Below are positions 49,294 to 59,021 of a stretch of DNA of 64,000 nucleotides, piece after piece. The stretch comes from Candidatus Lightella neohaematopini (GTDB taxonomy: Bacteria; Pseudomonadota; Gammaproteobacteria; Enterobacterales; Enterobacteriaceae): assembly GCA_025728545.1 (NCBI GenBank), contig JAOBJL010000001.1:62001-126000 (forward strand), written 5' to 3'. The notes below the pieces were generated by a model, which was not told where the DNA came from, ran no database searches, and saw only the letters and a list, made by a program, of their open reading frames with translations. Each line of letters opens with the position of its first letter. Position 1 is the first letter of the stretch. The position numbers and the translations under genes were made by a program.

Positions 49294-50364
49294 TTAATAT
49301 TTAGTTATATTATTTATTTCTTCTGCTATATATTGTGTAGCATTATAAGTTGCTGCAATTTGTGCACAACAAGCCATAGTAATTAATTTTCGTCTATTAA
49401 TACTTAATAAAATATTAATTATTTTATCTGGGGTTACATCTATTTGATTAATAATAATAGCAGCACCTACATTAACTAATACAGTTGCATTAAAATATTG
49501 TTGTTGATCTAAATGCATATACGGTATTAGTATAGATGGTAATCCAACTACTGCTAGTTCACTAATAGTTAATGCTCCAGATCTACATATAACAATATCG
49601 GCCCACGAATATGCTAAAGTCATATTAGTTATAAATTTATTTATTTTAATATTTTTTATGTTTAATATACCACAAGTGTATTTTACTAAATTATAATATT
49701 TAAAACCTACTTGATGCCATATAATAATTTTTTTTTCCAATACTTTTGCTACTATTGGTATAACTTTATTAAAAATACAAGCTCCTTGACTACCACCAAG
49801 TACTAAAACTCTTATTATACCAGTTCTATTTTTTAATCTAATTATTGGCTTGGGGATATTTAAAATTTCTGATCTTATTGGATTACCAACTACAGTAGCA
49901 CCTTTAATAGTATTTGGAAATGCTTGAGTACATTTTTTTGCAAAAATACTAATTAATTTATTAGCTTTGCCAGCTATAGTATTTTGTTCATGAATAATAA
50001 TAGGAATATTCATTATTTTTGCAGCAATTGCTGTAGGAACAGAAATATAACTACCCATACATAATATAATATCTGGTTTCCAATAATATAAAATTTTTTT
50101 TGCTTTTTTTATTGCTTTAAATATACTTAAAGTAAATAATATTTTTTTTATGTATGAGTTCTTAGAATAAGAATTATTTACTTCTATAAATTTAATATTA
50201 ATATTAAATTTTGGAACAATAATTTTCTCCATTCTATTTAGACAACCAATCCAACTTACTTTCCAACCAATTAATTTAAAATGTTTAGCAATAACCAAAC
50301 CAGGAAAAATATGACCACCAGTACCACCAGTTGCTATAACTAAATGTTTCTTTTTATTAATCAT
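49294..50364 (-). CDS. murG: Lipid II synthase MurG (UDP-GlcNAc transferase)
   Basis: Peripheral membrane glycosyltransferase adding GlcNAc to lipid I. 356 residues (E. coli 355). Donor/acceptor loops ATGGTGGHIFPGLVIAKHF, GMGSYISVPTAIAA-like text, IIHEQNTIAGKANKL, VLGGSQGACIFN, then CRSGALTISELAVVGLPSIL and HLDQQQYFNA. ftsW, which separates murG from murD in E. coli, is missing; only 153 bases remain. Confidence 0.97.
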   Translation of the reverse strand: MINKKKHLVIATGGTGGHIFPGLVIAKHFKLIGWKVSWIGCLNRMEKIIVPKFNINIKFIEVNNSYSKNSYIKKILFTLSIFKAIKKAKKILYYWKPDIILCMGSYISVPTAIAAKIMNIPIIIHEQNTIAGKANKLISIFAKKCTQAFPNTIKGATVVGNPIRSEILNIPKPIIRLKNRTGIIRVLVLGGSQGACIFNKVIPIVAKVLEKKIIIWHQVGFKYYNLVKYTCGILNIKNIKINKFITNMTLAYSWADIVICRSGALTISELAVVGLPSILIPYMHLDQQQYFNATVLVNVGAAIIINQIDVTPDKIINILLSINRRKLITMACCAQIAATYNATQYIAEEINNITKY

Positions 50365-50517
50365 GTTTATGGTATTTACAAAGCCTGGAATTAATTAATA
50401 ATAATTTTAATTATTTATTAATAATAAATTATAATTAAATTTTTTTTAATAGTTATAAATATTATTAAAATAATAATATTATCTACTATTTTATGAAATA
50501 TCTATAAGAATAAAATT

Positions 50518-51819
50518 TTAATATAAAGTTTTTGCCAATTTAGTAAATAATTCTCCCCTTTCAATAAATGATTTAAATTGATCTGTACTAGCACATGCTG
50601 GTGATAATAATACTATATCTTTTTGTACAACACTAGAAGCAACAATGTACATTAATTGTTCTAATGTATTAGCTAATACTACTGTATTACACAATGATGC
50701 AATTTTATATCTATCTTTACCAAAACAATAAACTATTATATTATTATTATTTAGCCATGGTAATAACGGAGAAAAATTAGCTAATTTACTATCCCCTCCA
50801 AGAATTAGATGTAATTTATTTTTAATGATAATACTTTCTAAAGCAGCTTTTGTACTACTAACATTAGTAGATTTTGAGTCGTTAATCCACTTAATATTAT
50901 TACATTCATGAATTACCTGAAATCTATGATTTAATCCACTAAAAGCACATATTATACTAATACTAATATTACGTGGAATACATAAAATATCAGCTATTGC
51001 TAATGATATTAGAACATTGTAATAATTATGCATTCCTTTAATTTTTAAGTTATTACATGATAAGACTAAATTATCATTTACTATTATCCAATTACTATTA
51101 TTATAGTAATTTATTTTATAATTTCCTGATTTACCGAATGTTATATGATAACTATTATTATAATTCAATAACTTATCATAATACTTAGTATTAATAATAC
51201 AATATTTAGCATTATAATATATTTTATATTTAATTGAACTATATTCAATTAATTTCAGTGGATAGTAATCCATATGATCTTCACTAATATTAGTTACAAC
51301 AGCAATAATTGCATGTAAACTATAAGTAAATTCTAACTGAAAACTAGATAATTCTATTACATATATTTGATAATACTGATCTAGTAATGATAATACTGGT
51401 ATACCAATATTACCACCAACACCAACTATAAATCCGGCAGACTGTATAATTTTACTTACTAAAGTAGTAACTGTACTTTTTCCATTAGAACCAGTAATAG
51501 CTATTATTGGTTTATTAACTTCTCTAATAAATAATTCAATATCACTAATTATTTTAATATTTAAGCTAATTAATTTTAATAATAATGAATATTTTAATTT
51601 TAATCCTGGACTAATAATAATTAATTCAGCGGAAAATAACCATAACTTATTTATTGATCCTAAATGACATGGAATATAATTAGGTATTGGTTTAATTAGA
51701 TATTTACGCGTATCAATAACCTTTGGAATAATTCCTCTTTTAAGAAAAAATTTAATACACGATAATCCAGTTATACCTAAACCAATAATAACTATGTTTT
51801 TATTTTTATAATTAGCCAT
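50518..51819 (-). CDS. murD: UDP-N-acetylmuramoylalanine-D-glutamate ligase MurD
   Basis: Adds D-glutamate to UDP-MurNAc-L-Ala. About 433 residues from the ATG at 51819 (MANYKNKNIVIIGLGITGL, matching the family start). A longer reading from 51879 would run back into mraY and has no family match. ATP site AITGSNGKSTVTTLVSKI, VGGNIGIPVLSLL, YVIELSSFQLEFT, TNISEDHMDYY, WINDSKSTNVSSTKAALES, LLSPACASTDQFKSFIERG. It begins 2 bases after the mraY stop. Confidence 0.97.
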   Translation of the reverse strand: MANYKNKNIVIIGLGITGLSCIKFFLKRGIIPKVIDTRKYLIKPIPNYIPCHLGSINKLWLFSAELIIISPGLKLKYSLLLKLISLNIKIISDIELFIREVNKPIIAITGSNGKSTVTTLVSKIIQSAGFIVGVGGNIGIPVLSLLDQYYQIYVIELSSFQLEFTYSLHAIIAVVTNISEDHMDYYPLKLIEYSSIKYKIYYNAKYCIINTKYYDKLLNYNNSYHITFGKSGNYKINYYNNSNWIIVNDNLVLSCNNLKIKGMHNYYNVLISLAIADILCIPRNISISIICAFSGLNHRFQVIHECNNIKWINDSKSTNVSSTKAALESIIIKNKLHLILGGDSKLANFSPLLPWLNNNNIIVYCFGKDRYKIASLCNTVVLANTLEQLMYIVASSVVQKDIVLLSPACASTDQFKSFIERGELFTKLAKTLY

Positions 51820-51821
51820 AA

Positions 51822-52889
51822 TTAATAATATTTTAGTTGAATTAAAGACAATACTAGTAGTATAAAAGAAATTATCCATACACGTACTACAATTAATTGT
51901 TCTTTATAACCTTTTAATTCAAAATGGTGATGAATTGGTGCCATAAGAAAAATTCTTTTCTTAGTTATTTTAAAAAAAATAACTTGTAGTATAACTGATA
52001 TAGCTTCTATAAAAAAAAATCCACCCATCATTAAAAATAGACTTTCTTGATGTATCAATATAGATATTAATCCTATAGTACCACCTAGTGGTAATGATCC
52101 TACATCACCCATAAATAATTTAGCTGGATAACAATTAAACCATAGAAACCCTAAACAAGTTCCTATTATTATTACACATAATACCACTAACTCACTAGAT
52201 AAACTAATATAATTAATATTAAAATAATTACTTAGTTTTACATTACTAGTAATAAATGATAAAATTAATAATCCGATACTAGTAAATATTGTTGGAACAA
52301 TAACTAATCCATCTAATCCATCGGTAAGGTTAACAGCATTACTTGTTCCAACTATTATAAAATAAGATAATAATATAAATATTAACCAGGAACAAATTTT
52401 AATATACCCAATAAAAGGAATAATAATTAGCAATTTATAACTTATAATATTTTTAACTAGGATAAATATAATAATTATTATTGATAATATCGATTGCCAT
52501 AAATATTTTTTAATAGCACTTAACCCTTCTGTATTATTATAATAAATTTTATAATAATCATCTATAAATCCTATAATACTATATCCAATAAGTAGAAATA
52601 CTATACATTGAATAAATATATTTTCGTAGTCTGTCCATGTTAGTATAGATAATATAATTGTAATATTTATGATAATACCTCCCATAGTTGGAGTATTATT
52701 TTTTTTTTTATGAGATTTAGGATAACAATACCTTGTTATTTGTTTACAATTTAAATTAATCAAAATAGGAAAAATTTTATATCCTATAAATATAGTAGTA
52801 GTAAATGTAATTAACAAAATAACAAGTAATACATATATATTCAATGTATTAATGTGATAACAATAATAATTAATTAATTTTATTAACAT
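51822..52889 (-). CDS. mraY: Phospho-MurNAc-pentapeptide transferase MraY
   Basis: Integral membrane enzyme making lipid I from undecaprenyl phosphate. 355 residues with about ten hydrophobic segments. Signatures: KKKNNTPTMGGIIINI, IGFIDDYYKI, the aspartate-rich NLTDGLDGL, KLFMGDVGSLPLGGTIGLI and MAPIHHHFELKGYKE. It overlaps the end of murF by 7 bases and is followed by murD. Confidence 0.98.
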   Translation of the reverse strand: MLIKLINYYCYHINTLNIYVLLVILLITFTTTIFIGYKIFPILINLNCKQITRYCYPKSHKKKNNTPTMGGIIINITIILSILTWTDYENIFIQCIVFLLIGYSIIGFIDDYYKIYYNNTEGLSAIKKYLWQSILSIIIIIFILVKNIISYKLLIIIPFIGYIKICSWLIFILLSYFIIVGTSNAVNLTDGLDGLVIVPTIFTSIGLLILSFITSNVKLSNYFNINYISLSSELVVLCVIIIGTCLGFLWFNCYPAKLFMGDVGSLPLGGTIGLISILIHQESLFLMMGGFFFIEAISVILQVIFFKITKKRIFLMAPIHHHFELKGYKEQLIVVRVWIISFILLVLSLIQLKYY

Positions 52890-54253
52890 AATATATTATT
52901 AATAAGCATATTAACTATATTACTAGCTAAGGTATTATGTGAACCTTTTACTAGTATGGTAATACTACTACAATATAATATTAGTTTTTTTATATATTTA
53001 ACTAAATGTACTAAATTAAAGAAATGTTTACTATGATTAATATTTTTTCCTATAAAATAACTTAGCTTTCCTATCGTTAAAATCTCATCAATATCAAAAT
53101 TATTAATTATTTTACCAATAAATTCATGATATAAAATACTTTTATTTCCTAATTCTAATATATCACTAACAATCATAATTTTATGACTATAAAATTTAGA
53201 TAAAATATTAGCAGCTAATATTGTAGAACTAACATTAGCATTATAACTATCATCAATTAATAACTTATTCTTACTTAAAATAATTGGATATAGTCTACCA
53301 CTAATTGGTGATAATTGAGATATACCATTAACTACTGCTGATAATGGTGCACCAGCTAAAATAGCTAAAGCACTAGCTGCTATAATATTAGAGATATTAT
53401 ATATACCAAATAATGGTATAGTTATTTTACAGTTACCAATTGGTGTATATAAACAATAACTAATGCTATTTTTATTATTAATTATATTAACAATAAAAAA
53501 ATGTGATAAATTATTCTTATATAAAGAAAAATACCAAACTTTCTTATTATAAAGTAATGGTTTCCAGTTTTTAATGTCATTACTGTTAAGATTAATAATA
53601 CAATGACATACTGATTTTTCTAAAAATATTTCACTTTTAGCTCTTGATACTCCGTAAATATTTTTAAATCCTTTTAAGTGAGCAAAAGAAATATTATTAA
53701 TTAATACTATTTCTGGTTTTACTAAACTGTTAATCCATATAATATCACCAAATTTATTAGAACCTAATTCAATGACAGCAAAATTATGTTTTGCAGTCAA
53801 TTTTAATAAGGTTATTGGTACTCCAATATCATTATTCTGATTACCAAAATTACATAATACATTACCACATTGTTTTAAAATACTTGTAGTAATTTCTTTT
53901 ACTGATGTTTTACCAGAAGTACCAGTAATAGCTAATACTTTTACTTTATATTGTTGTCTAATCCATGCACTTAATTTTCCTAATGCTTTCTTAGTATCAT
54001 AAACTATTAGTTGAGGAATATTAATTTTATATTCATAATGAACTAAAATAGCTATTACGCCATTATTAATTGCTTCTAATACAAAATTATGAGAATCAAA
54101 AACTTTACCTTTTAAAGCAATAAATAAACATTTTTTGTGTTTTGTAATTTTTCTTGAATCAAGACTGATTGTAAATATTACATCATTATTAATATTATTA
54201 ATTAGTTTAGCATTAACTATTCTAGAAATATTAGATAAAGTAATTGGTAACAT
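52883..54253 (-). CDS. murF: UDP-N-acetylmuramoyl-tripeptide-D-alanyl-D-alanine ligase MurF
   Basis: Attaches D-Ala-D-Ala (from DdlA) to the tripeptide precursor. 456 residues (E. coli 452). CLFIALKGKVFDSHNFV near the N-terminus, ATP site ITGTSGKTSVKEITTSIL, CNFGNQNNDIGVPITLL, ELGSNKFGDI, and DDSYNANVSSTILAANIL in the C-terminal domain. It follows murE by 1 base. Confidence 0.97.
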   Translation of the reverse strand: MLPITLSNISRIVNAKLINNINNDVIFTISLDSRKITKHKKCLFIALKGKVFDSHNFVLEAINNGVIAILVHYEYKINIPQLIVYDTKKALGKLSAWIRQQYKVKVLAITGTSGKTSVKEITTSILKQCGNVLCNFGNQNNDIGVPITLLKLTAKHNFAVIELGSNKFGDIIWINSLVKPEIVLINNISFAHLKGFKNIYGVSRAKSEIFLEKSVCHCIINLNSNDIKNWKPLLYNKKVWYFSLYKNNLSHFFIVNIINNKNSISYCLYTPIGNCKITIPLFGIYNISNIIAASALAILAGAPLSAVVNGISQLSPISGRLYPIILSKNKLLIDDSYNANVSSTILAANILSKFYSHKIMIVSDILELGNKSILYHEFIGKIINNFDIDEILTIGKLSYFIGKNINHSKHFFNLVHLVKYIKKLILYCSSITILVKGSHNTLASNIVNMLINNILC

Positions 54254-54254
54254 T

Positions 54255-55766
54255 TTATTTTTTTAGTAAGTTATTAACTATAAATTTATCAGAATAACAA
54301 AAATAATTATTTTTAATAATTTGATAATTTTCGTGTCCTTTTCCAGCAATGACAATAACATCATTTTTATTAGCATTATTTATAGCGTAAGTAATTGCTT
54401 GACTACGATCAGTAATGATTTTAACTATATTAATATTATTCATACCAGATTTTATATCATTAATTATTGATGATAATAATTCATTACGTGGATTATCACT
54501 AGTAACAATACTTATATCAGCGTAGTTATTTGCAATATAACCCATTATTGGTCTCTTTTTTTTATCTCGTTCACCACCACAACCAAATATACACCATAAT
54601 TTATTATTACAATAACTTCTGCTAATTAATAATAACTTTTTAAGAGCTTCAGGATTATGTGCGTAATCAATAATTACTATTGGACAATCTACTAAATTAA
54701 TAATTTCCATTCTACCAACTATAGGTTTTAGATACTTAGCAGTATTTATTAATTCTTGTAATGAATAACCTAATGATAATAATGTAGTTAATGCTAATAA
54801 TACATTCATAGCATTAAATTCACCAATTAATTTAGTATTAATACTACCATCACCCCAAAAAGAACGAAATTTAATATTAGTATTACTAATAGTGTATAAT
54901 ATATTATTAGTATATAACCAATAATTATTATAGTAATTAGACAAATCTTTATTTATTGATACTACTGAAACATTAGATATCTTTTTTGCCCAAATTTTTC
55001 CAATAACATCATCAATATTAATAATATTATGATATATATTAAACTTATTAAATAGTTGCCATTTACTAAGAATATATTGTTTCATATTACCATGATAATC
55101 TAAATGATCATGACTAATATTACTAAATACTGCTGCATTAAAATCTAAATCATTTATTCTATTTTGTACAATTCCATGAGAAGAAATTTCTAATGTTACA
55201 AATTTTACCCCATTTAAAACGAAATTTAGTAATTGTCTTTGAATATCTATTGATGACATTGTAGTATTATATGTTGGTAATAAATAATTATTCCTAATTA
55301 TACCATTACCAATAGTACTCATAACTGCACTATTTTCTCCTAATAAATGTGTCCATTGTGATATTAAGTTAGTAATAGTGGTTTTACCATTAGTACCAGT
55401 AACACCTACTAATTTAATTTTTTTTGAAGGTTGATTAAAAAATCTTCCAGCTAATGCTGATAATTTTAATTTTAAATTTTTAAATAAAATAATTGGAATA
55501 TTATTATAATATTTTAAATTATTAATGTAATTATTATTAATAAATTCAATAATTATTGCTTGTGCACCATTTTCTATAGCAGACTTAATATAGTAATATC
55601 CGTGAGTATTATAACCACTAACAGCAATAAATAAACTACCTTTAGTTACCAAATTACTATGTAGTACAATATCAGTAATATTATATTTAGATAAGTTATA
55701 ATTATGATTTAATATAATTATATCTTTAATCCATGGACATATTAAATTATATAGATTATAATTCAT
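54255..55766 (-). CDS. murE: UDP-MurNAc-tripeptide synthetase MurE (meso-diaminopimelate adding)
   Basis: Adds the third stem residue. 503 residues (E. coli 495). GSLFIAVSGYNTHGYYYI, ATP site VTGVTGTNGKTTITNLIS, TLEISSHGIVQNRI, SNISHDHLDYHGNMKQY and VIDYAHNPEALKKLL. The DNPR motif (TSDNPRNELL) marks meso-diaminopimelate specificity, in line with dapB at the right edge. ftsI and ftsL, normally between rsmH and murE, are absent. Confidence 0.97.
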   Translation of the reverse strand: MNYNLYNLICPWIKDIIILNHNYNLSKYNITDIVLHSNLVTKGSLFIAVSGYNTHGYYYIKSAIENGAQAIIIEFINNNYINNLKYYNNIPIILFKNLKLKLSALAGRFFNQPSKKIKLVGVTGTNGKTTITNLISQWTHLLGENSAVMSTIGNGIIRNNYLLPTYNTTMSSIDIQRQLLNFVLNGVKFVTLEISSHGIVQNRINDLDFNAAVFSNISHDHLDYHGNMKQYILSKWQLFNKFNIYHNIINIDDVIGKIWAKKISNVSVVSINKDLSNYYNNYWLYTNNILYTISNTNIKFRSFWGDGSINTKLIGEFNAMNVLLALTTLLSLGYSLQELINTAKYLKPIVGRMEIINLVDCPIVIIDYAHNPEALKKLLLISRSYCNNKLWCIFGCGGERDKKKRPIMGYIANNYADISIVTSDNPRNELLSSIINDIKSGMNNINIVKIITDRSQAITYAINNANKNDVIVIAGKGHENYQIIKNNYFCYSDKFIVNNLLKK

Positions 55767-55874
55767 TTGATAATATTATTTGTAAATATTAATAAAATCT
55801 AAATATACTATATATAAAATTATAAACTATTACATAATGCTTATTTTATATTTTATATATTTACTTAACTAAAC

Positions 55875-56816
55875 TTAATCTATTTTTTGAGCAATACGTA
55901 AAATTGCACTACGTGATCTATTATTATTATTTATTTCGTTTAATGATGGTTTAATCTTTTTTAAAAATTTAAATTTTTTATTATTATTAATTTCTGATGT
56001 TAATTGTTGATTTATATTAAATAAATTAACGTTACTAATAGTATTAATTGGAGACATAAAATTCTTTACTATTCTGTCTTCTAATGAATGAAAACTAATA
56101 ATAGATAATATTCCTTTAAATGATAGTATATAGTATATATAACTTAATAATAACTTAATTTCTTTTAATTCTTGATTAATAAACATACGAATTGCACGAA
56201 AACTTTTAGTGGCTGGATGTTTATTATAATTATTTATATTTTTGTAACTTCTAATAATAATTTTTGATAAATCTATAGTATTTATTATATAATTACGTTT
56301 TTTAAATTCACAAATATTTTTACTAATATATTTAGCATAACGTTCTTCCCCTAAATTACGTAATACTAGATAAATATCATTATATTTAGCATGGTTTAAC
56401 CAGTATCTAGCAGTATATCCTATTGTATTATTCATACGCATATCTAATGGTCCATTTCTTGTATAAGAAAAACCTCTATCAGGATTATCTAATTGTACTG
56501 ATGATATACCTAAATCTAGTAATATACCATTAATACGTCCTAATAAATTTAATTGTTTTATATATTTTATCATGTTAGAAAAATTATCATGAATAATATA
56601 ACATCTTTGATCTAAAATATTTCGAGCTATACTTATAGATAATGGATCACGATCCATTACTATTAATTTACCATTTTTACCTAATTTAGATAATATTAAT
56701 CTAGCATGTCCTCCTAAACCAAAAGTAGCATCTATATATATACCATTAGGTTTTATCTTTAAACTATTAACAGCTTCATGTAATAATACTGTATTATGTT
56801 GATATTTATTAAACAT
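55875..56816 (-). CDS. rsmH: 16S rRNA m4C1402 methyltransferase RsmH (MraW)
   Basis: SAM-dependent N4-methylation of C1402 in the ribosomal P site. 313 residues. HNTVLLHEAVNSLKI, SAM site IDATFGLGGHARLILSKL, MDRDPLSIS, GILLDLGISSVQLDNPDRGF, GPLDMRMNN, FRAIRMFINQELKEI and SFHSLEDRIVKNFM. It is the first gene of the remaining dcw cluster; mraZ is missing upstream. 108 bases separate it from murE. Confidence 0.97.
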   Translation of the reverse strand: MFNKYQHNTVLLHEAVNSLKIKPNGIYIDATFGLGGHARLILSKLGKNGKLIVMDRDPLSISIARNILDQRCYIIHDNFSNMIKYIKQLNLLGRINGILLDLGISSVQLDNPDRGFSYTRNGPLDMRMNNTIGYTARYWLNHAKYNDIYLVLRNLGEERYAKYISKNICEFKKRNYIINTIDLSKIIIRSYKNINNYNKHPATKSFRAIRMFINQELKEIKLLLSYIYYILSFKGILSIISFHSLEDRIVKNFMSPINTISNVNLFNINQQLTSEINNNKKFKFLKKIKPSLNEINNNNRSRSAILRIAQKID

Positions 56817-56945
56817 AAATTAACCATATTATTATGAAAAAATTAACTTTATTAAATTAGTATAATATCGTTTTAATAGAAAATTTAACTTATCTTATTT
56901 TATACTAAATAATTTAGTACTAGAATAAATAATAAATTTTATTTT

Positions 56946-58997
56946 ATGAAAAATACTTTATTTTATATATTAAAAATATTATTTATAGCATATTTTTTAT
57001 CTCTATATATATCATATATAAAAGCACAAACTTATAATAATAAATTTATTAATATATATTCTAATACAATTAATATTAATTATACTGGATCAGTAACCTT
57101 AGTAGGACATGTATGTTTACAAAAAGCTAATAATATTATTTATTCAGATAAATTAATTTTAGAATATATAAAATTAAAAGATAACAAAAAACATTTATTA
57201 AAAATAGTAGCTATTGGACATGTTATATTTTTTGATAAATTAAATAAAATTACTGCAGATAAAATAAAATTATATTTTGATATCTGTAATGTTTATATTA
57301 ATAATTACTATAGTATAGTAAAAATTAAAAAATATAATAATTCATATAATACACTATACAATATTAGTAATATATTTATAACTAATGGAAAATTATATTT
57401 ATGTTCTATGAATCATAGTAATATTATTATTTATGGATCAAAAATAATTTATAATTATTATGATAAAATTATTAAGATATGGAATACTAAATTTAAATTA
57501 GGTAATATACCAATATTTTATAGTCCATATTCATATTTTACTAATAATAATAAATCATCATATTTTGGTATATTATTGCCAAGTATAAATTACAATAAAG
57601 GAATAGAATTAAATATTCCTTATAGGGTATTTAGTAATTTTCATTCTTATGAAGTAATTATTACTCCTAGTATTAAACAAAATATTTTTAATTTGAAAAA
57701 TAAATTTAATTATTTAAACAATAATTATTATGGATCATTAGAATTTTCTTTTATTCCTAGTCAAGAAAAAGTAAGTGATAATTCATGGTTATTTTATTGG
57801 TCTAATACATTAAGAAAAAATAATTATCAATTAGATATTATTTATAATAAATTTAATCATTATGATTTTATAAATTTTTTAAATATCAATGATTACATTA
57901 AAAATAAAATAATTAAAAAATATCATTTATTAATAAATAACAAAAATCTTAATAATGATATTTTATATGAAAAATTCTTAAAAAAAAATAATATTTACGA
58001 TATTAATTCATTAATTAATTTTTACTATCATAAAAATTTATATAAAAAATTAATTAATTTTACTATATTAGGACAATTTATTAGGTCTACTGGTAGTATT
58101 AATAATACATCAAAATATTTTTATATCCTACCCAAAATAGATTACATAATTCCTACTAAATTAGGAATAATAAACTCATTACTTAATTTAAATATTTTAT
58201 ATAAAAGTGAAAATATTAATTTAAATCATTATAATAAAATTAATAATTTAATAAATAGTAAGTATATACATATAATGCCAGAAATAAATATTAATTGGTA
58301 TACAATAATAAAATTGTTTAATAAAAATTATACACAAATAATCAAACCAATCATAAAATATAAATATAATTTATTAAATAATAAATTTGATTTTAATAAT
58401 CTTTATCAAGATGAACTTATTTATTTATCTAACAACATTAGTAAAAATAAATTTTTTAGTCACTATTTTTTTGAAGGATTTAAAACATTACTTCTTAGTA
58501 AGAATATAGAAAAATTATATTTTTCGTTGGGTAGAATACATTATATAGTACCTAATTATAATCAATATAGTAAAACTATAAATCATTTTTGGTTCAATAC
58601 ACATTTTATAAAAAATAAATTTACCATTGACAATAGTATAGAATTTTTTAAAAATATAAATAATATTATATTTAATAATACAAAAATAAAATATAAATTT
58701 AAGAATACACGCTTTTTAACTATAAATTATTATTATTTAAATCTAGATAAATTACTTAATTTTTTTAAACATCAAATTAAAATAAATTTTAATTGGGTTA
58801 TTAATAAAAATTTAACTATTAATAGTCAAAATAATTTTAATATAAATAATAGTAATATAGATAATCAAATGATTAACATAAAATATAAAAATTGTCATTT
58901 TAATTTTATTATTAAATATGAATATAAATTAATATATAATAATCTAATTAAAAAAAATAATAATCATTTTTCTTTTAGTTTTGGTGTTAACAATTAA
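56946..58997 (+). CDS. lptD: LPS-assembly protein LptD (outer-membrane barrel)
   Basis: Outer-membrane protein inserting LPS into the outer leaflet with LptE. 683 residues (E. coli 784). A signal peptide of about 28 residues ending near KAQ is followed by a periplasmic OstA/LptA-like jellyroll (about 40-180) and a long aromatic-rich barrel. The best match is the junction IWNTKFKLGNIPIFYSPYSY, then SYFGILLPSINYN. Cysteines are at 57, 114, 153 and 650. E. coli has an adjacent CysCys pair near the C-terminus, whereas only one Cys (650) is present here. Rapidly evolving but with uninterrupted frame. Followed by surA at 24 bases. Confidence 0.9.
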   Translation: MKNTLFYILKILFIAYFLSLYISYIKAQTYNNKFINIYSNTININYTGSVTLVGHVCLQKANNIIYSDKLILEYIKLKDNKKHLLKIVAIGHVIFFDKLNKITADKIKLYFDICNVYINNYYSIVKIKKYNNSYNTLYNISNIFITNGKLYLCSMNHSNIIIYGSKIIYNYYDKIIKIWNTKFKLGNIPIFYSPYSYFTNNNKSSYFGILLPSINYNKGIELNIPYRVFSNFHSYEVIITPSIKQNIFNLKNKFNYLNNNYYGSLEFSFIPSQEKVSDNSWLFYWSNTLRKNNYQLDIIYNKFNHYDFINFLNINDYIKNKIIKKYHLLINNKNLNNDILYEKFLKKNNIYDINSLINFYYHKNLYKKLINFTILGQFIRSTGSINNTSKYFYILPKIDYIIPTKLGIINSLLNLNILYKSENINLNHYNKINNLINSKYIHIMPEININWYTIIKLFNKNYTQIIKPIIKYKYNLLNNKFDFNNLYQDELIYLSNNISKNKFFSHYFFEGFKTLLLSKNIEKLYFSLGRIHYIVPNYNQYSKTINHFWFNTHFIKNKFTIDNSIEFFKNINNIIFNNTKIKYKFKNTRFLTINYYYLNLDKLLNFFKHQIKINFNWVINKNLTINSQNNFNINNSNIDNQMINIKYKNCHFNFIIKYEYKLIYNNLIKKNNNHFSFSFGVNN

Positions 58998-59021
58998 TAT
59001 ATAATACACAATTAAGAAACT

